This document shows positions 16,517 through 25,316 of a DNA stretch of 64,000 nt, piece after piece (within the stretch, counting starts at the first letter, position 1; every line of letters starts with the position of its first letter). The notes below the pieces were generated by a model. It did not search any database. It saw nothing but the letters and a program-made list of their open reading frames with translations, and had not been told where the DNA came from. Source of the stretch: Acidobacteriaceae bacterium (GTDB taxonomy: Bacteria > Acidobacteriota > Terriglobia > Terriglobales > Acidobacteriaceae); assembly GCA_021323655.1 (NCBI GenBank), contig JAJPKO010000042.1:59546-123545 (forward strand), read 5' to 3'. The position numbers and the translations under genes were made by a program.

Positions 16517-18235
16517 TTATGTCTGCAAAATTCCAGCGTTGAACTTCGGCACTTCCGGGTTCAGCGAGACCGACTCCAGCGCCAGCATCAGCGCCTCGCG
16601 TGTCTTTGCCGGATCAAGAATGGCGTCAACCCAGAGGCGCGCCGCAGCATAGCGGCAATCGGTCTGTTCTTCGTACGTGGCCTTAATAGAAGCCAGCAGG
16701 TCCTGCTTCTCCTGCTCGCTCAGCTTCTTGCCTTCGCGCTCAAGCTGGCGCAGCTTGATTTCCACCAGCGTATTGGCGGCAGAGGCCCCGCTCATCACTG
16801 CATACCGTGCCGTAGGCCACGCAAAGATAAAGCGCGGATCATAGGCCTTTCCGCACATGGCATAATTCCCCGCACCAAATGAGCCGCCAATGATCACGCT
16901 GATCTTGGGCACAACCGAGTTCGACACTGCCGTGACCATCTTTGCGCCGGAACGGATGATGCCAGACCATTCCGCGTCCCGCCCCACCATGAAGCCATTT
17001 ACGTCATGCAGAAAGATCAGCGGCACCAGGTTCTGGTTGCAGTCCATGATGAAGCGTGCCGCCTTGTCGGCACTCTCAGCGTAGATCACACCACCGAACT
17101 CCACGCGCTTTTCGCCGGTGTGGCTGGTCTGGTGCTGCGGCGTCTTCTGGTTGGCGACAATGCCGACCGCCGTTCCGCCGATGCGCGCATAACCGCAGAT
17201 AAGGGTGCGCCCGTAATCGGGCCGGTATTCATCAAACTCGCTGCGGTCCACGATGCGGGCGATGACCTCGTGCATGTCATAGCTGTTTCCAGCAGATTTC
17301 GCTGGATCTGGATCAAGGAGACCATAAAGATCGTTGGCTGGATACTTTGGGGCATCTTTTTCAGGATCGTATGGGACGCGGCTGAAGGGCGCTTGCCGAT
17401 TCTGGCCTATCTTCGCCACGAGCGAACGGAGGCGAGCCATGCAGAGATGGTCATTCGGCTCCTTGTAATCAACTGTGCCTGAAATTTCGGCGTGCATCGT
17501 GGCCCCACCCAGCTCCTCTGCCGAATACTTCTGTCCAATAGCGGCCTGCACCAGGGCTGGTCCTGCGAGAAACAGCCCGCTGCCTTCGGTCATCAGTACA
17601 TGGTCGGTCATCACCGGTAGATACGCGCCTCCGGCCACGCACATGCCCATAATGGCGGTGATCTGCGGAATACCCATTGCCGACATGACCGCGTTATTGC
17701 GGAAGATGCGACCGAAGTCGTCCTGGTCCGGAAAGACATCCTCCTGGAGCGGAAGGAAAACTCCGGCGGAGTCCACCAGGTAGAGCGTAGGAATGTGGTT
17801 TTCAAGAGCAATGGTCTGGGCGCGAATGACCTTCTTGGCCGTCATCGGGAAAAAGGCACCGGCCTTCACCGTCGCGTCGTTGGCGATGATCATGCAGAGC
17901 CGCCCGGCCACGCGCCCCAACCCTGTGATTACTCCTGCCGCTGGAGCGCCACCCCACTCTTCGTACATGCCAAAAGCAGCAAACAGTGCCAGCTCAAACA
18001 GCTCCGTTCCAGGATCGAGCAGCAACGCAATGCGCTCGCGCGCAGTCAGGCGCTTCTTGGCATGCTGCGACTCAATGGCCTTTGCGCCGCCACCTTCGCG
18101 CAACTGCTCCTCCTGTGCGCGAATACTGGCCACCAGCGCAGTCATCGCGGCCGTGTTGCTCCTGGTGCGCGGTTGGTTGGAATCGAGTTTCGACGAAAGG
18201 ACGTTGTTCAGCGCGATTTCACCCGGAGCAGTCAT
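16517..18235 (-). CDS. Acyl-CoA carboxylase, carboxyltransferase (beta) subunit
   Basis: The protein has 572 residues with the two crotonase-like halves of biotin-dependent carboxyltransferases. The N-terminal half has KKRLTARERIALLLDPGTE and YLVDSAGVFLPLQEDVFPDQ. The middle has GIPQITAIMGMCVAGGAYLP. The C-terminal half has GFMVGRDAEWSGIIRSGAKM, GSFGAGNYAMCGKAYDPRF and FAWPTARYAVM. The VFPDQDDFGRIF stretch is closest to methylcrotonyl-CoA carboxylase beta subunits, but propionyl- or geranyl-CoA specificity cannot be excluded. It would carboxylate an acyl-CoA using a biotinylated alpha subunit that is not in this window. It lies downstream of recA with 186 nt and a hairpin between. Confidence 0.88.
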   Translation of the reverse strand: MTAPGEIALNNVLSSKLDSNQPRTRSNTAAMTALVASIRAQEEQLREGGGAKAIESQHAKKRLTARERIALLLDPGTELFELALFAAFGMYEEWGGAPAAGVITGLGRVAGRLCMIIANDATVKAGAFFPMTAKKVIRAQTIALENHIPTLYLVDSAGVFLPLQEDVFPDQDDFGRIFRNNAVMSAMGIPQITAIMGMCVAGGAYLPVMTDHVLMTEGSGLFLAGPALVQAAIGQKYSAEELGGATMHAEISGTVDYKEPNDHLCMARLRSLVAKIGQNRQAPFSRVPYDPEKDAPKYPANDLYGLLDPDPAKSAGNSYDMHEVIARIVDRSEFDEYRPDYGRTLICGYARIGGTAVGIVANQKTPQHQTSHTGEKRVEFGGVIYAESADKAARFIMDCNQNLVPLIFLHDVNGFMVGRDAEWSGIIRSGAKMVTAVSNSVVPKISVIIGGSFGAGNYAMCGKAYDPRFIFAWPTARYAVMSGASAANTLVEIKLRQLEREGKKLSEQEKQDLLASIKATYEEQTDCRYAAARLWVDAILDPAKTREALMLALESVSLNPEVPKFNAGILQT

Positions 18236-18370
18236 AGGAAACGGGCAAGGATATCAGATTTTGCGATGGGAAGTTCGAAACCCGGATACGGATCGGGAGA
18301 ATTTACCTCAGACCTTGGCATCGAGACCGAATTTGAGAAATAACGAGAGTAAAGCAGATGTTTCCACCAC

Positions 18371-18399
18371 AAAAAGGCAGATCCAAAAACCTGCCTTTT
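18371..18399 (-). terminator. Terminator after recA
   Basis: AAAGGCAG and CTGCCTTT arms of eight bases around a ten-base loop, flanked by A and T runs on the two sides, so it can act in both directions. It lies about 22 nt downstream of the recA stop. Confidence 0.7.
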
Positions 18400-18421
18400 C
18401 CTCTGAAAATATTCTTCCGCT

Positions 18422-19501
18422 TTACTGGCGTCTCGCTCCCCGTACCGCTTCCTGTGCGGCTGCTGCGCCGTTCACGGGTACAGGAGGCACTTCTGCCGCG
18501 GCCGGAACACCGATCTTCAGCTTCTGGCGCAGCTCGGTGTCAATTTTGGCGAAAATTTCCTTGTTGTCCCTGAGATACTGACGGACATTTTCCCGTCCCT
18601 GCCCGATGCGCTCACCAGCGTAGCTGTACCAGGCGCCTGATTTCTCGACGATATTGTTGGCGACCGCCAGATCGAGCACATCACCTTCGCGTGAGATACC
18701 TTCACCGTACAGAATGTCGAATTCGGCTTCGCGGAAGGGAGCGGCCACCTTGTTTTTCACGATCTTGACCTTGGTGCGCGCGCCCACTACGGCTTCGCCT
18801 TCTTTCACGGCAGAAATACGGCGGATATCAATGCGGACGGAAGAGTAGAACTTGAGCGCGCGGCCTCCCGTCGTCGTTTCCGGATTGCCGAACATCACGC
18901 CGATCTTCTCGCGGATCTGGTTGATGAAAATGAGGCAGGTACGTGACTTTGAGACCGTGCCGGTAAGTTTGCGCAGCGCCTGCGACATGAGCCGCGCCTG
19001 AAGGCCAACGTGCGAATCGCCCATCTCGCCGTCGAGTTCGGCCTTGGGAACGAGCGCGGCCACCGAATCCACCACCAGCACGTCAATGGCACCGGAGCGG
19101 ACCAGCGCCTCGGTGATTTCCAGCGCCTGCTCGCCGTAGTCGGGCTGCGACACCAGAAGATTGTCCACATCTACACCCAGCTTTTTTGCATAGACCGGAT
19201 CAAGTGCGTGCTCAGCGTCCACAAATGCTGCCATGCCGCCCTGTTTCTGGGCTTCGGCGATGATCTGAAGCGTGATGGTGGTTTTGCCCGAAGATTCAGG
19301 GCCGAAGATTTCGATGACGCGGCCACGCGGCACTCCGCCTACGCCGAGCGCGGCGTCAAACGAGATCGAGCCGGTTGAAATGGTCGAGACGGGGGCCACG
19401 GCCTCTTTGCTGCCGAGGCGCATAATCGAGCCTTTGCCAAATTGTTTCTCGATCTGTGAAAGAGCCAGTTCTACTGCGCGTGTACGGTCATCTGCTGCCA
19501 C
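18422..19501 (-). CDS. recA: Recombinase RecA
   Basis: This DNA strand-exchange ATPase and LexA co-protease has 359 residues from the chosen start. Walker A is GPESSGKTT, Walker B is [12 protein letters not shown], and the DNA-binding loop region includes [20 protein letters not shown]. The chosen start is a GTG at 19501 because GGAGAAG lies four bases upstream and the protein then begins like other RecA proteins ([19 protein letters not shown]). A longer ATG frame to 19537 would add 12 residues that do not fit. The C-terminal tail is alanine-rich and slightly basic rather than strongly acidic. No recognisable SOS box was found upstream. Confidence 0.96.
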   Translation of the reverse strand: MAADDRTRAVELALSQIEKQFGKGSIMRLGSKEAVAPVSTISTGSISFDAALGVGGVPRGRVIEIFGPESSGKTTITLQIIAEAQKQGGMAAFVDAEHALDPVYAKKLGVDVDNLLVSQPDYGEQALEITEALVRSGAIDVLVVDSVAALVPKAELDGEMGDSHVGLQARLMSQALRKLTGTVSKSRTCLIFINQIREKIGVMFGNPETTTGGRALKFYSSVRIDIRRISAVKEGEAVVGARTKVKIVKNKVAAPFREAEFDILYGEGISREGDVLDLAVANNIVEKSGAWYSYAGERIGQGRENVRQYLRDNKEIFAKIDTELRQKLKIGVPAAAEVPPVPVNGAAAAQEAVRGARRQ

Positions 19502-19629
19502 AATACTTCTCCAGTTCCGGGGTGGTTGCGTATTCAATTTTGGGAAATGTACGAATTTGAGGCGATTTTAGCATTCATTTCCGTACGGGCGAATAAAAAC
19601 CAAAAACCATAGTAACCTCCGGCTCCGGC

Positions 19630-20676
19630 ATGAGTCCACCAGGACCGGTGAAATTCAGAGGAAATCACGGGCCAATCGCCCATTATGACGCCTCCATGTA
19701 CATTAAGAAGAAAGTGACTGAGATTCACCAGCCATTAAAGGTTGACCTGGCAGGCGTTGGTCTGAACGCCACCGATACATTGATTCCTCTCTCGCACTAT
19801 CCTGCTCCCGGTACCAAGGCATCTTTTCGCTCGACTACAATCCTGCCCGGCGGGCAGGTGGCGAGTACCGTGATTGCATGCCAGCAGTGGGGGCTGCGCA
19901 CGCGCTACATTGGCAAACTGGGCGATGATGAGGCAGCCGCACTGCATCAGCGGGAATTTGCGAAGGCGGGAGTGGAAACTCAGATCATCACAGTTCCGGA
20001 AGCAGCGAGCCTGCAATCCCTGATTTTGCTGGACAATAACGGGGAGCGCACCGTGCTGAATCGGCGCGATGAGCGCCTGGCCCTGCGTCCGGAGGAACTG
20101 GAGCGCGAGTGGATCGTAAACGCACGGGCCCTGCATGTAGATGGATATGACACGGCAGCGGCCACTCTGGCAGCCCAATGGGCGCGAGAAGCCGGTGTTC
20201 CGGTGATTGCCGACCTGGATGAGTTGTACCCCGGCGTTGAGGCACTGATCGAAAAGATTGACTACCTGATTGTGAGCCGTGATTTTCCCTGCCGTCTGAT
20301 GCAGACCGAAGACCTGGAACAGGCGCTTCGGCAAATCCAGCTTCGTTTTGGTTGTCGTCTGACAGCAGCCACGCTTGGAGAAGATGGCGTGCTCGCATGG
20401 GACGGTAAACAATTCCATTACACGCCCGCCTATTGGGTAGAAGTCGCAGACACTACTGGCGCAGGCGATATTTTCCATGCCGGATTCATTTTCGGGTTGC
20501 TGCAAGCCTGGCCCCTCGATCGCCAATTGGACTTTGCCTGTGCTGCCGCCGCGCTGAACTGTACTGCGATTGGTGCCCGAGGTGGTATCCGCCGCGTGGA
20601 AGAGATCGAAGCTTTGATGGATTCCGGGGAGCGCCATCCGCCAGCCTGGCGGACGCACGAATTATCTTCCAAATAA
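19630..20676 (+). CDS. PfkB-family carbohydrate kinase
   Basis: This protein of up to 348 residues belongs to the ribokinase/PfkB sugar kinase family. The N-terminal di-glycine region is ILPGGQVASTVIACQQWG, followed by YIGKLGDDEAA. The C-terminal signature ADTTGAGDIFHAGF holds the catalytic aspartate and the anion hole (GAGD). It phosphorylates a sugar or nucleoside with ATP, but the substrate is not predictable. The start is uncertain: no strong ribosome-binding site precedes 19630, and ATG at 19696 or GTG at 19714 are alternatives because family similarity only begins near PLKVDLAGVGLN. Its 3' end overlaps the convergent FecR-like gene by 15 nt. Confidence 0.85.
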   Translation: MSPPGPVKFRGNHGPIAHYDASMYIKKKVTEIHQPLKVDLAGVGLNATDTLIPLSHYPAPGTKASFRSTTILPGGQVASTVIACQQWGLRTRYIGKLGDDEAAALHQREFAKAGVETQIITVPEAASLQSLILLDNNGERTVLNRRDERLALRPEELEREWIVNARALHVDGYDTAAATLAAQWAREAGVPVIADLDELYPGVEALIEKIDYLIVSRDFPCRLMQTEDLEQALRQIQLRFGCRLTAATLGEDGVLAWDGKQFHYTPAYWVEVADTTGAGDIFHAGFIFGLLQAWPLDRQLDFACAAAALNCTAIGARGGIRRVEEIEALMDSGERHPPAWRTHELSSK

Positions 20677-21573
20677 GCGGGCGAAGAAGTGTCCTACTTT
20701 ATGGAAGAACCCGCGCGAAGTCTTGTTCTCTGAGGAATTCACAACGGTTTGCGGCGGCGGAGGATTCACCGGACTAGACACAGGAGCTGGTTTCTGTGTG
20801 CTCTCGCCGTTATATGCCAGCGGGACGTCTACCTGCGCATGTGGAATTCCTGCGGGCACGACCGGCTGCGGCGGCGCTGCGGGCGGCGGCTTCAGCCCTT
20901 CACTCACCGCCAGAGGGAAAGCAGTATCGGCAGGCGTGGAGGAAGGGCCCCCCACAGGCTTGCCCTTTGTATTGGCTACTTCTACTGGCTTTTCCGGCGG
21001 ACAGCCGCACGGTTCCTGCTCATTGTCCACCACCTGGCTCAGGCTGCCGTGTTCAAAAAGCACACGCTGATTTGGCTTGACGCGATAGACCCCTTCTTCA
21101 AACTGGCTGGTGACGGTAATATAGGGCGCGTTTTCTCCGTGATTATCAATGCAGGTATCGCCCTGTTTGTTGACGCGCACCTTCAGGTCTGCATCGCCAG
21201 GGCCGGAGATGAGGATGCGCAGGTCCGGCGTCAGCAGCACATCAGAATACTTTCCCGGCTGATAGCTGGCCTCGATGGCGCCGCGGTCCAGTGCAAACAT
21301 CAGCGCGGAAGAGTCAGGAGCCATGGACCGGTCAGCCATAATGTGGACTTGCGTCGAAGCGCAAAGACGCAGCTCTCCACCTCGGGCCAGAACGATTTTT
21401 GCTGTCTTGTCTCCAGCGGTGATGCTGCCGTTGTTTCCAACGGTGGCTTTGCCGTTAGCAACTTCGAGAGAGCCTGAAACCGTGACGTCATCTGTAGGCA
21501 CGTAGGCGATTGGCTTCTGCTGGGCATTTGCTGCAAATGCCGCTGCGAAAACAAGCAGATGCTTCAACGTCAC
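20662..21573 (-). CDS. Secreted FecR-like protein, proline-rich C-terminus
   Basis: This 303-residue protein starts at a GTG and has a short signal peptide (LKHLLVFAAAFAANAQ). The middle resembles a FecR-type beta-helical domain: AKIVLARGGELRLCASTQVH, then SALMFALDRGAIEASYQPG and YITVTSQFEEGVYRVKPNQR. Residues about 190-275 are proline-rich and low complexity, with a CGCPPEKP motif. The C-terminus is basic with aromatic residues (RGFFHKVGHFFARLFGR). It starts 3 nt after the trpG stop, so it is probably co-transcribed with trpG. Unlike classical FecR it has no membrane helix or partner sigma factor here. Its function is unknown. Confidence 0.65.
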   Translation of the reverse strand: MTLKHLLVFAAAFAANAQQKPIAYVPTDDVTVSGSLEVANGKATVGNNGSITAGDKTAKIVLARGGELRLCASTQVHIMADRSMAPDSSALMFALDRGAIEASYQPGKYSDVLLTPDLRILISGPGDADLKVRVNKQGDTCIDNHGENAPYITVTSQFEEGVYRVKPNQRVLFEHGSLSQVVDNEQEPCGCPPEKPVEVANTKGKPVGGPSSTPADTAFPLAVSEGLKPPPAAPPQPVVPAGIPHAQVDVPLAYNGESTQKPAPVSSPVNPPPPQTVVNSSENKTSRGFFHKVGHFFARLFGR

Positions 21574-21576
21574 GAA

Positions 21577-22140
21577 CTACAGCTCCAGAAAGTTCCGGAT
21601 GAGATGCTTTCCATCCTCGGTCAGCACGCTTTCAGGGTGAAACTGAACGCCTTCGATCGGATGACTGCGATGGCGCAGACCCATGATGGTCCCATCCTCT
21701 GTACGCGCTGTGACCTCCAGTTCAGATGGGAGCCCTTTTTCCGAAACGATGAGCGAATGGTAGCGAGTGCAGGTCATGGGATTGCGCAGGTCCTTGAAGA
21801 TGGTCTTACCATCATGCGTGACCTTGCTGGTCTTGCCATGCATTAACTGTGGCGCGCGGATCACTTTTCCGCCAAAGGCTGCACCGATGGCCTGATGGCC
21901 CAGGCACACCCCAAGTATGGGAACTTTGCCGGCAAAGTGGCGAATCAGATCAATGGAGATGCCGGCGTCCTGCGGCGTGCAGGGGCCAGGCGAAATCAGG
22001 ATACGATCGGGTTGGAGTGCCTCTACCTCTGCGGGCGTCAGTTCATCGTTGCGACGGACCGTCATCTCTGCCCCCAACTCGCCCATATACTGCACCAGGT
22101 TGTAGGTAAAAGAATCGTAATTATCGAGGACGAAAACCAT
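21577..22140 (-). CDS. trpG: Anthranilate / aminodeoxychorismate synthase glutamine amidotransferase
   Basis: This class I glutamine amidotransferase has 187 residues. It begins [20 protein letters not shown], has the oxyanion strand [10 protein letters not shown], the nucleophile loop [10 protein letters not shown] with the catalytic cysteine, and the His-Glu pair in [14 protein letters not shown]. It supplies ammonia to a TrpE or PabB partner for tryptophan or folate synthesis. TrpG and PabA cannot be told apart from this sequence, and no trpE, trpD or pabB lies nearby, so it may serve both. The ATG at 22140 matches the family start; an upstream ATG at 22173 would add 11 residues. Confidence 0.92.
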   Translation of the reverse strand: MVFVLDNYDSFTYNLVQYMGELGAEMTVRRNDELTPAEVEALQPDRILISPGPCTPQDAGISIDLIRHFAGKVPILGVCLGHQAIGAAFGGKVIRAPQLMHGKTSKVTHDGKTIFKDLRNPMTCTRYHSLIVSEKGLPSELEVTARTEDGTIMGLRHRSHPIEGVQFHPESVLTEDGKHLIRNFLEL

Positions 22141-22278
22141 AGAGGGCCTGTATTCAGTGTATCTGACGAACAACCTACTCGGATTGAATCACTAATTCAT
22201 CTAATGCCCAGGGGGAATGATCGCAGTTCTTTATGAATTTCTGGCACCGGCGGGACAAACTCGCGGCCGCTAAAAGTA

Positions 22279-22461
22279 GTGCAAGGCATCACGGCTTCTG
22301 TCACACAACTCGCCCGTTATACGAGAATGAGGTTCCGGATGGATGTTTATTCTCCGCAAGAAGTCCGGCGGATGATTTCCGGCAATTACGAAATCCGGTA
22401 TGAAATTCGAGATGTTTCCATTTACATACTTCGCCTTTGGCATATACGCGAAAATAGATAG
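22279..22461 (+). pseudogene. C-terminal remnant of a RelE/ParE-type toxin
   Basis: The frame from GTG at 22279 gives 60 residues. The last ~45 match the C-terminal half of ParE toxins: VTQLARYTRM (the L-A-x-F-P-x-M-G helix end), QEVRRMISGNYEIRYEI, then IYILRLWHIRENR (the I-L-R-V-W-H-G-R-R-D end). The N-terminal strand and first helix are missing, the in-frame stop TGA lies at 22234-22236, and no antitoxin gene is adjacent. It is best read as a decayed toxin, with weak possibility of a short expressed peptide. Its stop abuts the GNAT stop on the other strand. Confidence 0.6.
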
Positions 22462-23001
22462 CTACAGCCGCTTCACCATCCGCCTGACCTGAATCGTCTG
22501 ATCTCCCGGCAAGGGCACATGGAAGGCTTCCAGTGCCTGGTAGCCATTCGCCTCATAGAGAGAAACGCCAGGCAGTGTTGCTGCCATCTCCAGGCTTTTA
22601 AATCCCGCTTGCTGTGCAGCCTGTTCGCAGTGTTTTAGTAACGCCGTGCCTACGCCTTTGCGGGCAAATTCAGGATGCGTGAAGAACGCGCGAATTCGGG
22701 CGGGCTCGCGGGCCGGATCGAGAAGGACATCATTGCGGAAATGTTCAAAATGGCTTGTGCCGCAGAGCGTTCCTCGCTTGCTCCATCCTCCACAGCCTGC
22801 GAGCTGGCCGTCAATTTTCGCCACATAGTACGTGCCATCGGCGATGAGCTGTGTGTCCACTCCGAAGACGGAATGAACAGCTGCCTCAATCTGCTCCGGC
22901 GTATACCATCCAGTCTGCAATTCACGGACAGAACGCTCGATAAGAGTGCTCAGGGCCGGAATGTCGTCCTCAGTTGCGGCGCGAATCTGAATGGAAGCCA
23001 T
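22462..23001 (-). CDS. GNAT-family N-acetyltransferase
   Basis: The protein has 179 residues. The GNAT fold is visible: IQIRAATEDDIPALSTLIE at the N-terminus, VAKIDGQLAGCGGWSKRG in the central strands, and the acetyl-CoA binding motif A around FTHPEFARKGVGTALLKHCE, with the R-K-G-V-G-T form of Q/R-x-x-G-x-G/A. YEANGYQALEAF is the usual C-terminal motif B. Substrate unknown. The ATG at 23001 is used; a GTG one codon upstream is equally possible. It lies 21 nt downstream of the ETF-ubiquinone oxidoreductase gene on the same strand, so the two may be co-transcribed. Confidence 0.85.
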   Translation of the reverse strand: MASIQIRAATEDDIPALSTLIERSVRELQTGWYTPEQIEAAVHSVFGVDTQLIADGTYYVAKIDGQLAGCGGWSKRGTLCGTSHFEHFRNDVLLDPAREPARIRAFFTHPEFARKGVGTALLKHCEQAAQQAGFKSLEMAATLPGVSLYEANGYQALEAFHVPLPGDQTIQVRRMVKRL

Positions 23002-23022
23002 CACTCTGCTCTGCGTGCTCGC

Positions 23023-24759
23023 TTACATGCCGTCGTAATTGGGGCCGCCGCCACCTTCCGGAGGCACCCAGTTAATGATCTGGTACGGGTCCATGATGTC
23101 ACAGGTCTTGCAGTGGACACAGTTGGCGAAATTGATATGCAGTTCTTTGCCGGATGGCGATTCCGATGACTCGACCATCTCGTAGACGGCAGCGGGACAG
23201 AAGTACTGGCAAGGGTTGCCGTATTCTCTGATGCAGCGCGTCTGGCAAATGTTCAGGTCTTTCACCACCAGGTGCGTAGGCTGGTCATCATCATGGCGCG
23301 TGCCGGAATGATAGACGTCAGTCAGGCGGTCGAAGGTGAGCTTGCCATCGCCTTTGGCGTTGTAGAGGAAAGGATCGCGCTCGCCGGGCCAATTGCCAAG
23401 TGCATCGAGGCTCCTCAGGCGCAGATGGCCTGCCTCATTTTTGGAGTCAGGGCCCAAATTGCTGCCGCGCATGACGAACTGAATTCCGGCCTTAATGATT
23501 CCTTCCACGCGTCCATGCTCGAAGGCCTGGTGAAAATTGCGCACAGGATATAGCTCTTCCCGAACCCAGCTCGCATCTACAGCGGCTTTGTACTCACTGA
23601 GCGTGTCGGCAGAGCTGTCGCCTGAAACCAGCGCGTCGAAGGCGGTTTCAGCGGCGAGCATGCCGGTTTTCATCGCCAGATGAATGCCTTTGAGCCGCTG
23701 CGAATTCAGGAAGCTGGCAGAATCCCCCAGCAGCATCCATCCATTCCCGTAAATACGGGGGACGGTGAGCCATCCGCCATAAGGCAGAGACTTTGCACCG
23801 TAGCGAAGCATCTTTCCGCCTTCAAGAAGGCGTCGCGTGAATGGATGCTCTTTGAAGGACTGGAAGGCGTGGTGCGGATCGGTGCGCGGGTCTTCATAGT
23901 CGAGGCCGGTGACGTAGCCGATGGAAATCTGCGTATCGCTGATGCCGTAAATCCACGCGCCGCCGTATTCTTTTGTGGTCAGCGGCCAGCCGAGAGTGTA
24001 GACTACCTCGCCTTTCTCGATGCGTCCTGCTGGGACTTCCCACAGCTCTTTCACTCCCAGACCGTAGGTCTGCGCGTGTTCGGGATCTTCCAGACCAAGG
24101 CGCTGGATCAACTGTTTGGCGCAGTTGCCGCGTGGGCCTTCGGCGAGGATGGTGATTTTGGCGCGCAGGTCATATCCAGGCTCAAAGTTTGCTTTGGGCT
24201 GGCCTTGCTTGTCCACGCCTTTGTCATCGGTGCGCACGCCAGCTACGCGCGCCAGCTCCGGATCGGTGCTGTCGCCGGCAAACAGAAGCTCGGAGCCTGC
24301 GAATCCGGTAAAGATGGTGATGCCTGCTTCTTCTACCTTCTGGCCCATCCACTTGACGAGCTTGTTCAGCGAGATGACATAGTTGCCGTGGTCGCGCAGC
24401 GGAGGAGGAACGATGGGCAGCTTACGGGCCTTGTCTTTGCTGAAGAAATAGACGGACTCCTTCAAGACCTCGGCATCGAGCGGCGCTTCCTGTTCGAATC
24501 CAGGAAGAAGCTCCCGCATGGAGCGCGGGTCGAGCAAAGCTCCGGAGAGGCAGTGCTGGCCGACTTCGCGGGCCTTTTCGAGCACGTAGATGTTGTCTTT
24601 GGAAAGCTGCGAATCGGGATGGCTGGCGTTATGTTGGTCTATCAGCTGCGCCAGGCGCAGCGCGCAGGCCATCCCTGCCGGGCCTCCGCCGACGATGACA
24701 ATGTCGGCTTCCATTTGCGGGCGTTCGATTCCTTCGAACGGTTTGCGGAAGACAATCAT
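23023..24759 (-). CDS. Electron transfer flavoprotein-ubiquinone oxidoreductase
   Basis: This 578-residue membrane-associated flavoprotein passes electrons from reduced ETF to the quinone pool during fatty-acid and amino-acid oxidation. The FAD-binding motif is IVIVGGGPAGMACALRLAQ; a second flavin-contact region is MLLGDSASFLNSQRLKGIH. The C-terminal ferredoxin-like domain carries the 4Fe-4S cysteines in ICQTRCIREYGNPCQYFC and NCVHCKTCDI. Length and domain order match full-length family members. The etfA/etfB genes are not in the window. Downstream is the GNAT gene; upstream is a 557-nt gap. Confidence 0.93.
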   Translation of the reverse strand: MIVFRKPFEGIERPQMEADIVIVGGGPAGMACALRLAQLIDQHNASHPDSQLSKDNIYVLEKAREVGQHCLSGALLDPRSMRELLPGFEQEAPLDAEVLKESVYFFSKDKARKLPIVPPPLRDHGNYVISLNKLVKWMGQKVEEAGITIFTGFAGSELLFAGDSTDPELARVAGVRTDDKGVDKQGQPKANFEPGYDLRAKITILAEGPRGNCAKQLIQRLGLEDPEHAQTYGLGVKELWEVPAGRIEKGEVVYTLGWPLTTKEYGGAWIYGISDTQISIGYVTGLDYEDPRTDPHHAFQSFKEHPFTRRLLEGGKMLRYGAKSLPYGGWLTVPRIYGNGWMLLGDSASFLNSQRLKGIHLAMKTGMLAAETAFDALVSGDSSADTLSEYKAAVDASWVREELYPVRNFHQAFEHGRVEGIIKAGIQFVMRGSNLGPDSKNEAGHLRLRSLDALGNWPGERDPFLYNAKGDGKLTFDRLTDVYHSGTRHDDDQPTHLVVKDLNICQTRCIREYGNPCQYFCPAAVYEMVESSESPSGKELHINFANCVHCKTCDIMDPYQIINWVPPEGGGGPNYDGM

Positions 24760-25158
24760 AAGAGAGTCACTAGCCAGGCAAACGCTTCGCGCAGACCCGG
24801 ACTCCTAGTTGTATTTGATAAACAGGAGAGCTGCAAGGCCAGCCGTTGGAGAGGGTACCCATAGAACCAGACATTTGTGTAGCCGGCGCGTCCGCTGTAC
24901 CCAGACTGTTCCCGTAAAGTATTCTAACAACGGAAGTTACGAGGCACGGCTGCTAATGCCGGATGACCCCTTCCTATTTGTACGTAAATGCTTTGTTCTC
25001 AACAATTTACAGGCAATATCTTGCACGGGAATCCTTTATTTTCAATGAGTTACAGTGAATTTTGTTAACTGATTGTTAAATACCACCGGTTCCCTTTCTT
25101 CCCTGCTTACAGGATAACAAATGGAATATGGTTTTCCCGGCTTGGGGAGGACATCGGT

Positions 25159-25308
25159 ATGTCGCTGACTTTGAATGGCTTGAAGAGCAGATTACCTCGG
25201 TCAAGGATTGACATCTTCCCTCAATGGTCCTGCGACAGAGTTGTTACTGAGCAACAATTTACACCTTGCGGTGCGGATCCTTCTGCTTCGCTCAGGATTA
25301 CGAACTAA
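25159..25308 (+). CDS. Possible small protein, 49 residues, unrecognised
   Basis: An ATG at 25159 lies nine bases after GGGGAGG, one of the best ribosome-binding sites in the region. The frame runs 49 codons to a TAA and contains no membrane segment. Its last third is encoded by a dispersed repeat, which argues against conservation. I do not recognise the sequence. It may be a leader or a chance frame. Confidence 0.2.
   Translation: MSLTLNGLKSRLPRSRIDIFPQWSCDRVVTEQQFTPCGADPSASLRITN
25275..25298 (-). repeat. Dispersed repeat of the ATCCTGAGCGAAG type
   Basis: On the minus strand it reads ATCCTGAGCGAAGCAGAAGG, the same short intergenic element that appears twice at 49.3-49.5 kb. It is partly palindromic. 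Confidence 0.55.
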
Positions 25309-25316
25309 AAATGCTG

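Larger units (their letters stand above)
24760..25316. other. Intergenic gap, no confident gene
   Basis: This gap of about 560 nt contains AT-rich sequence around 25000-25080 (repeated TTGTTAA-type runs) that could hold promoters, one small frame with a strong ribosome-binding site (25159-25308) and one copy of a dispersed repeat (25275-25298). I saw no tRNA or riboswitch. Confidence 0.4.

Noticed and set aside
19502..19629. SOS/LexA box between recA and the PfkB gene
   Set aside because: I looked for CTGT-N8-ACAG and GTTC-type boxes and saw none; LexA motifs differ between phyla, so absence cannot be claimed.
20900..21480. Long plus-strand frame of 242 residues opposite the FecR-like gene
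   Set aside because: It is the mirror of a GC-rich coding strand; the minus-strand protein has a signal peptide and domain pattern, and is coupled to trpG.
25240..25262. lac-operator-like TTGTT...AACAATT sequence
   Set aside because: Weak similarity over a short AT-rich stretch with no LacI-type gene nearby.
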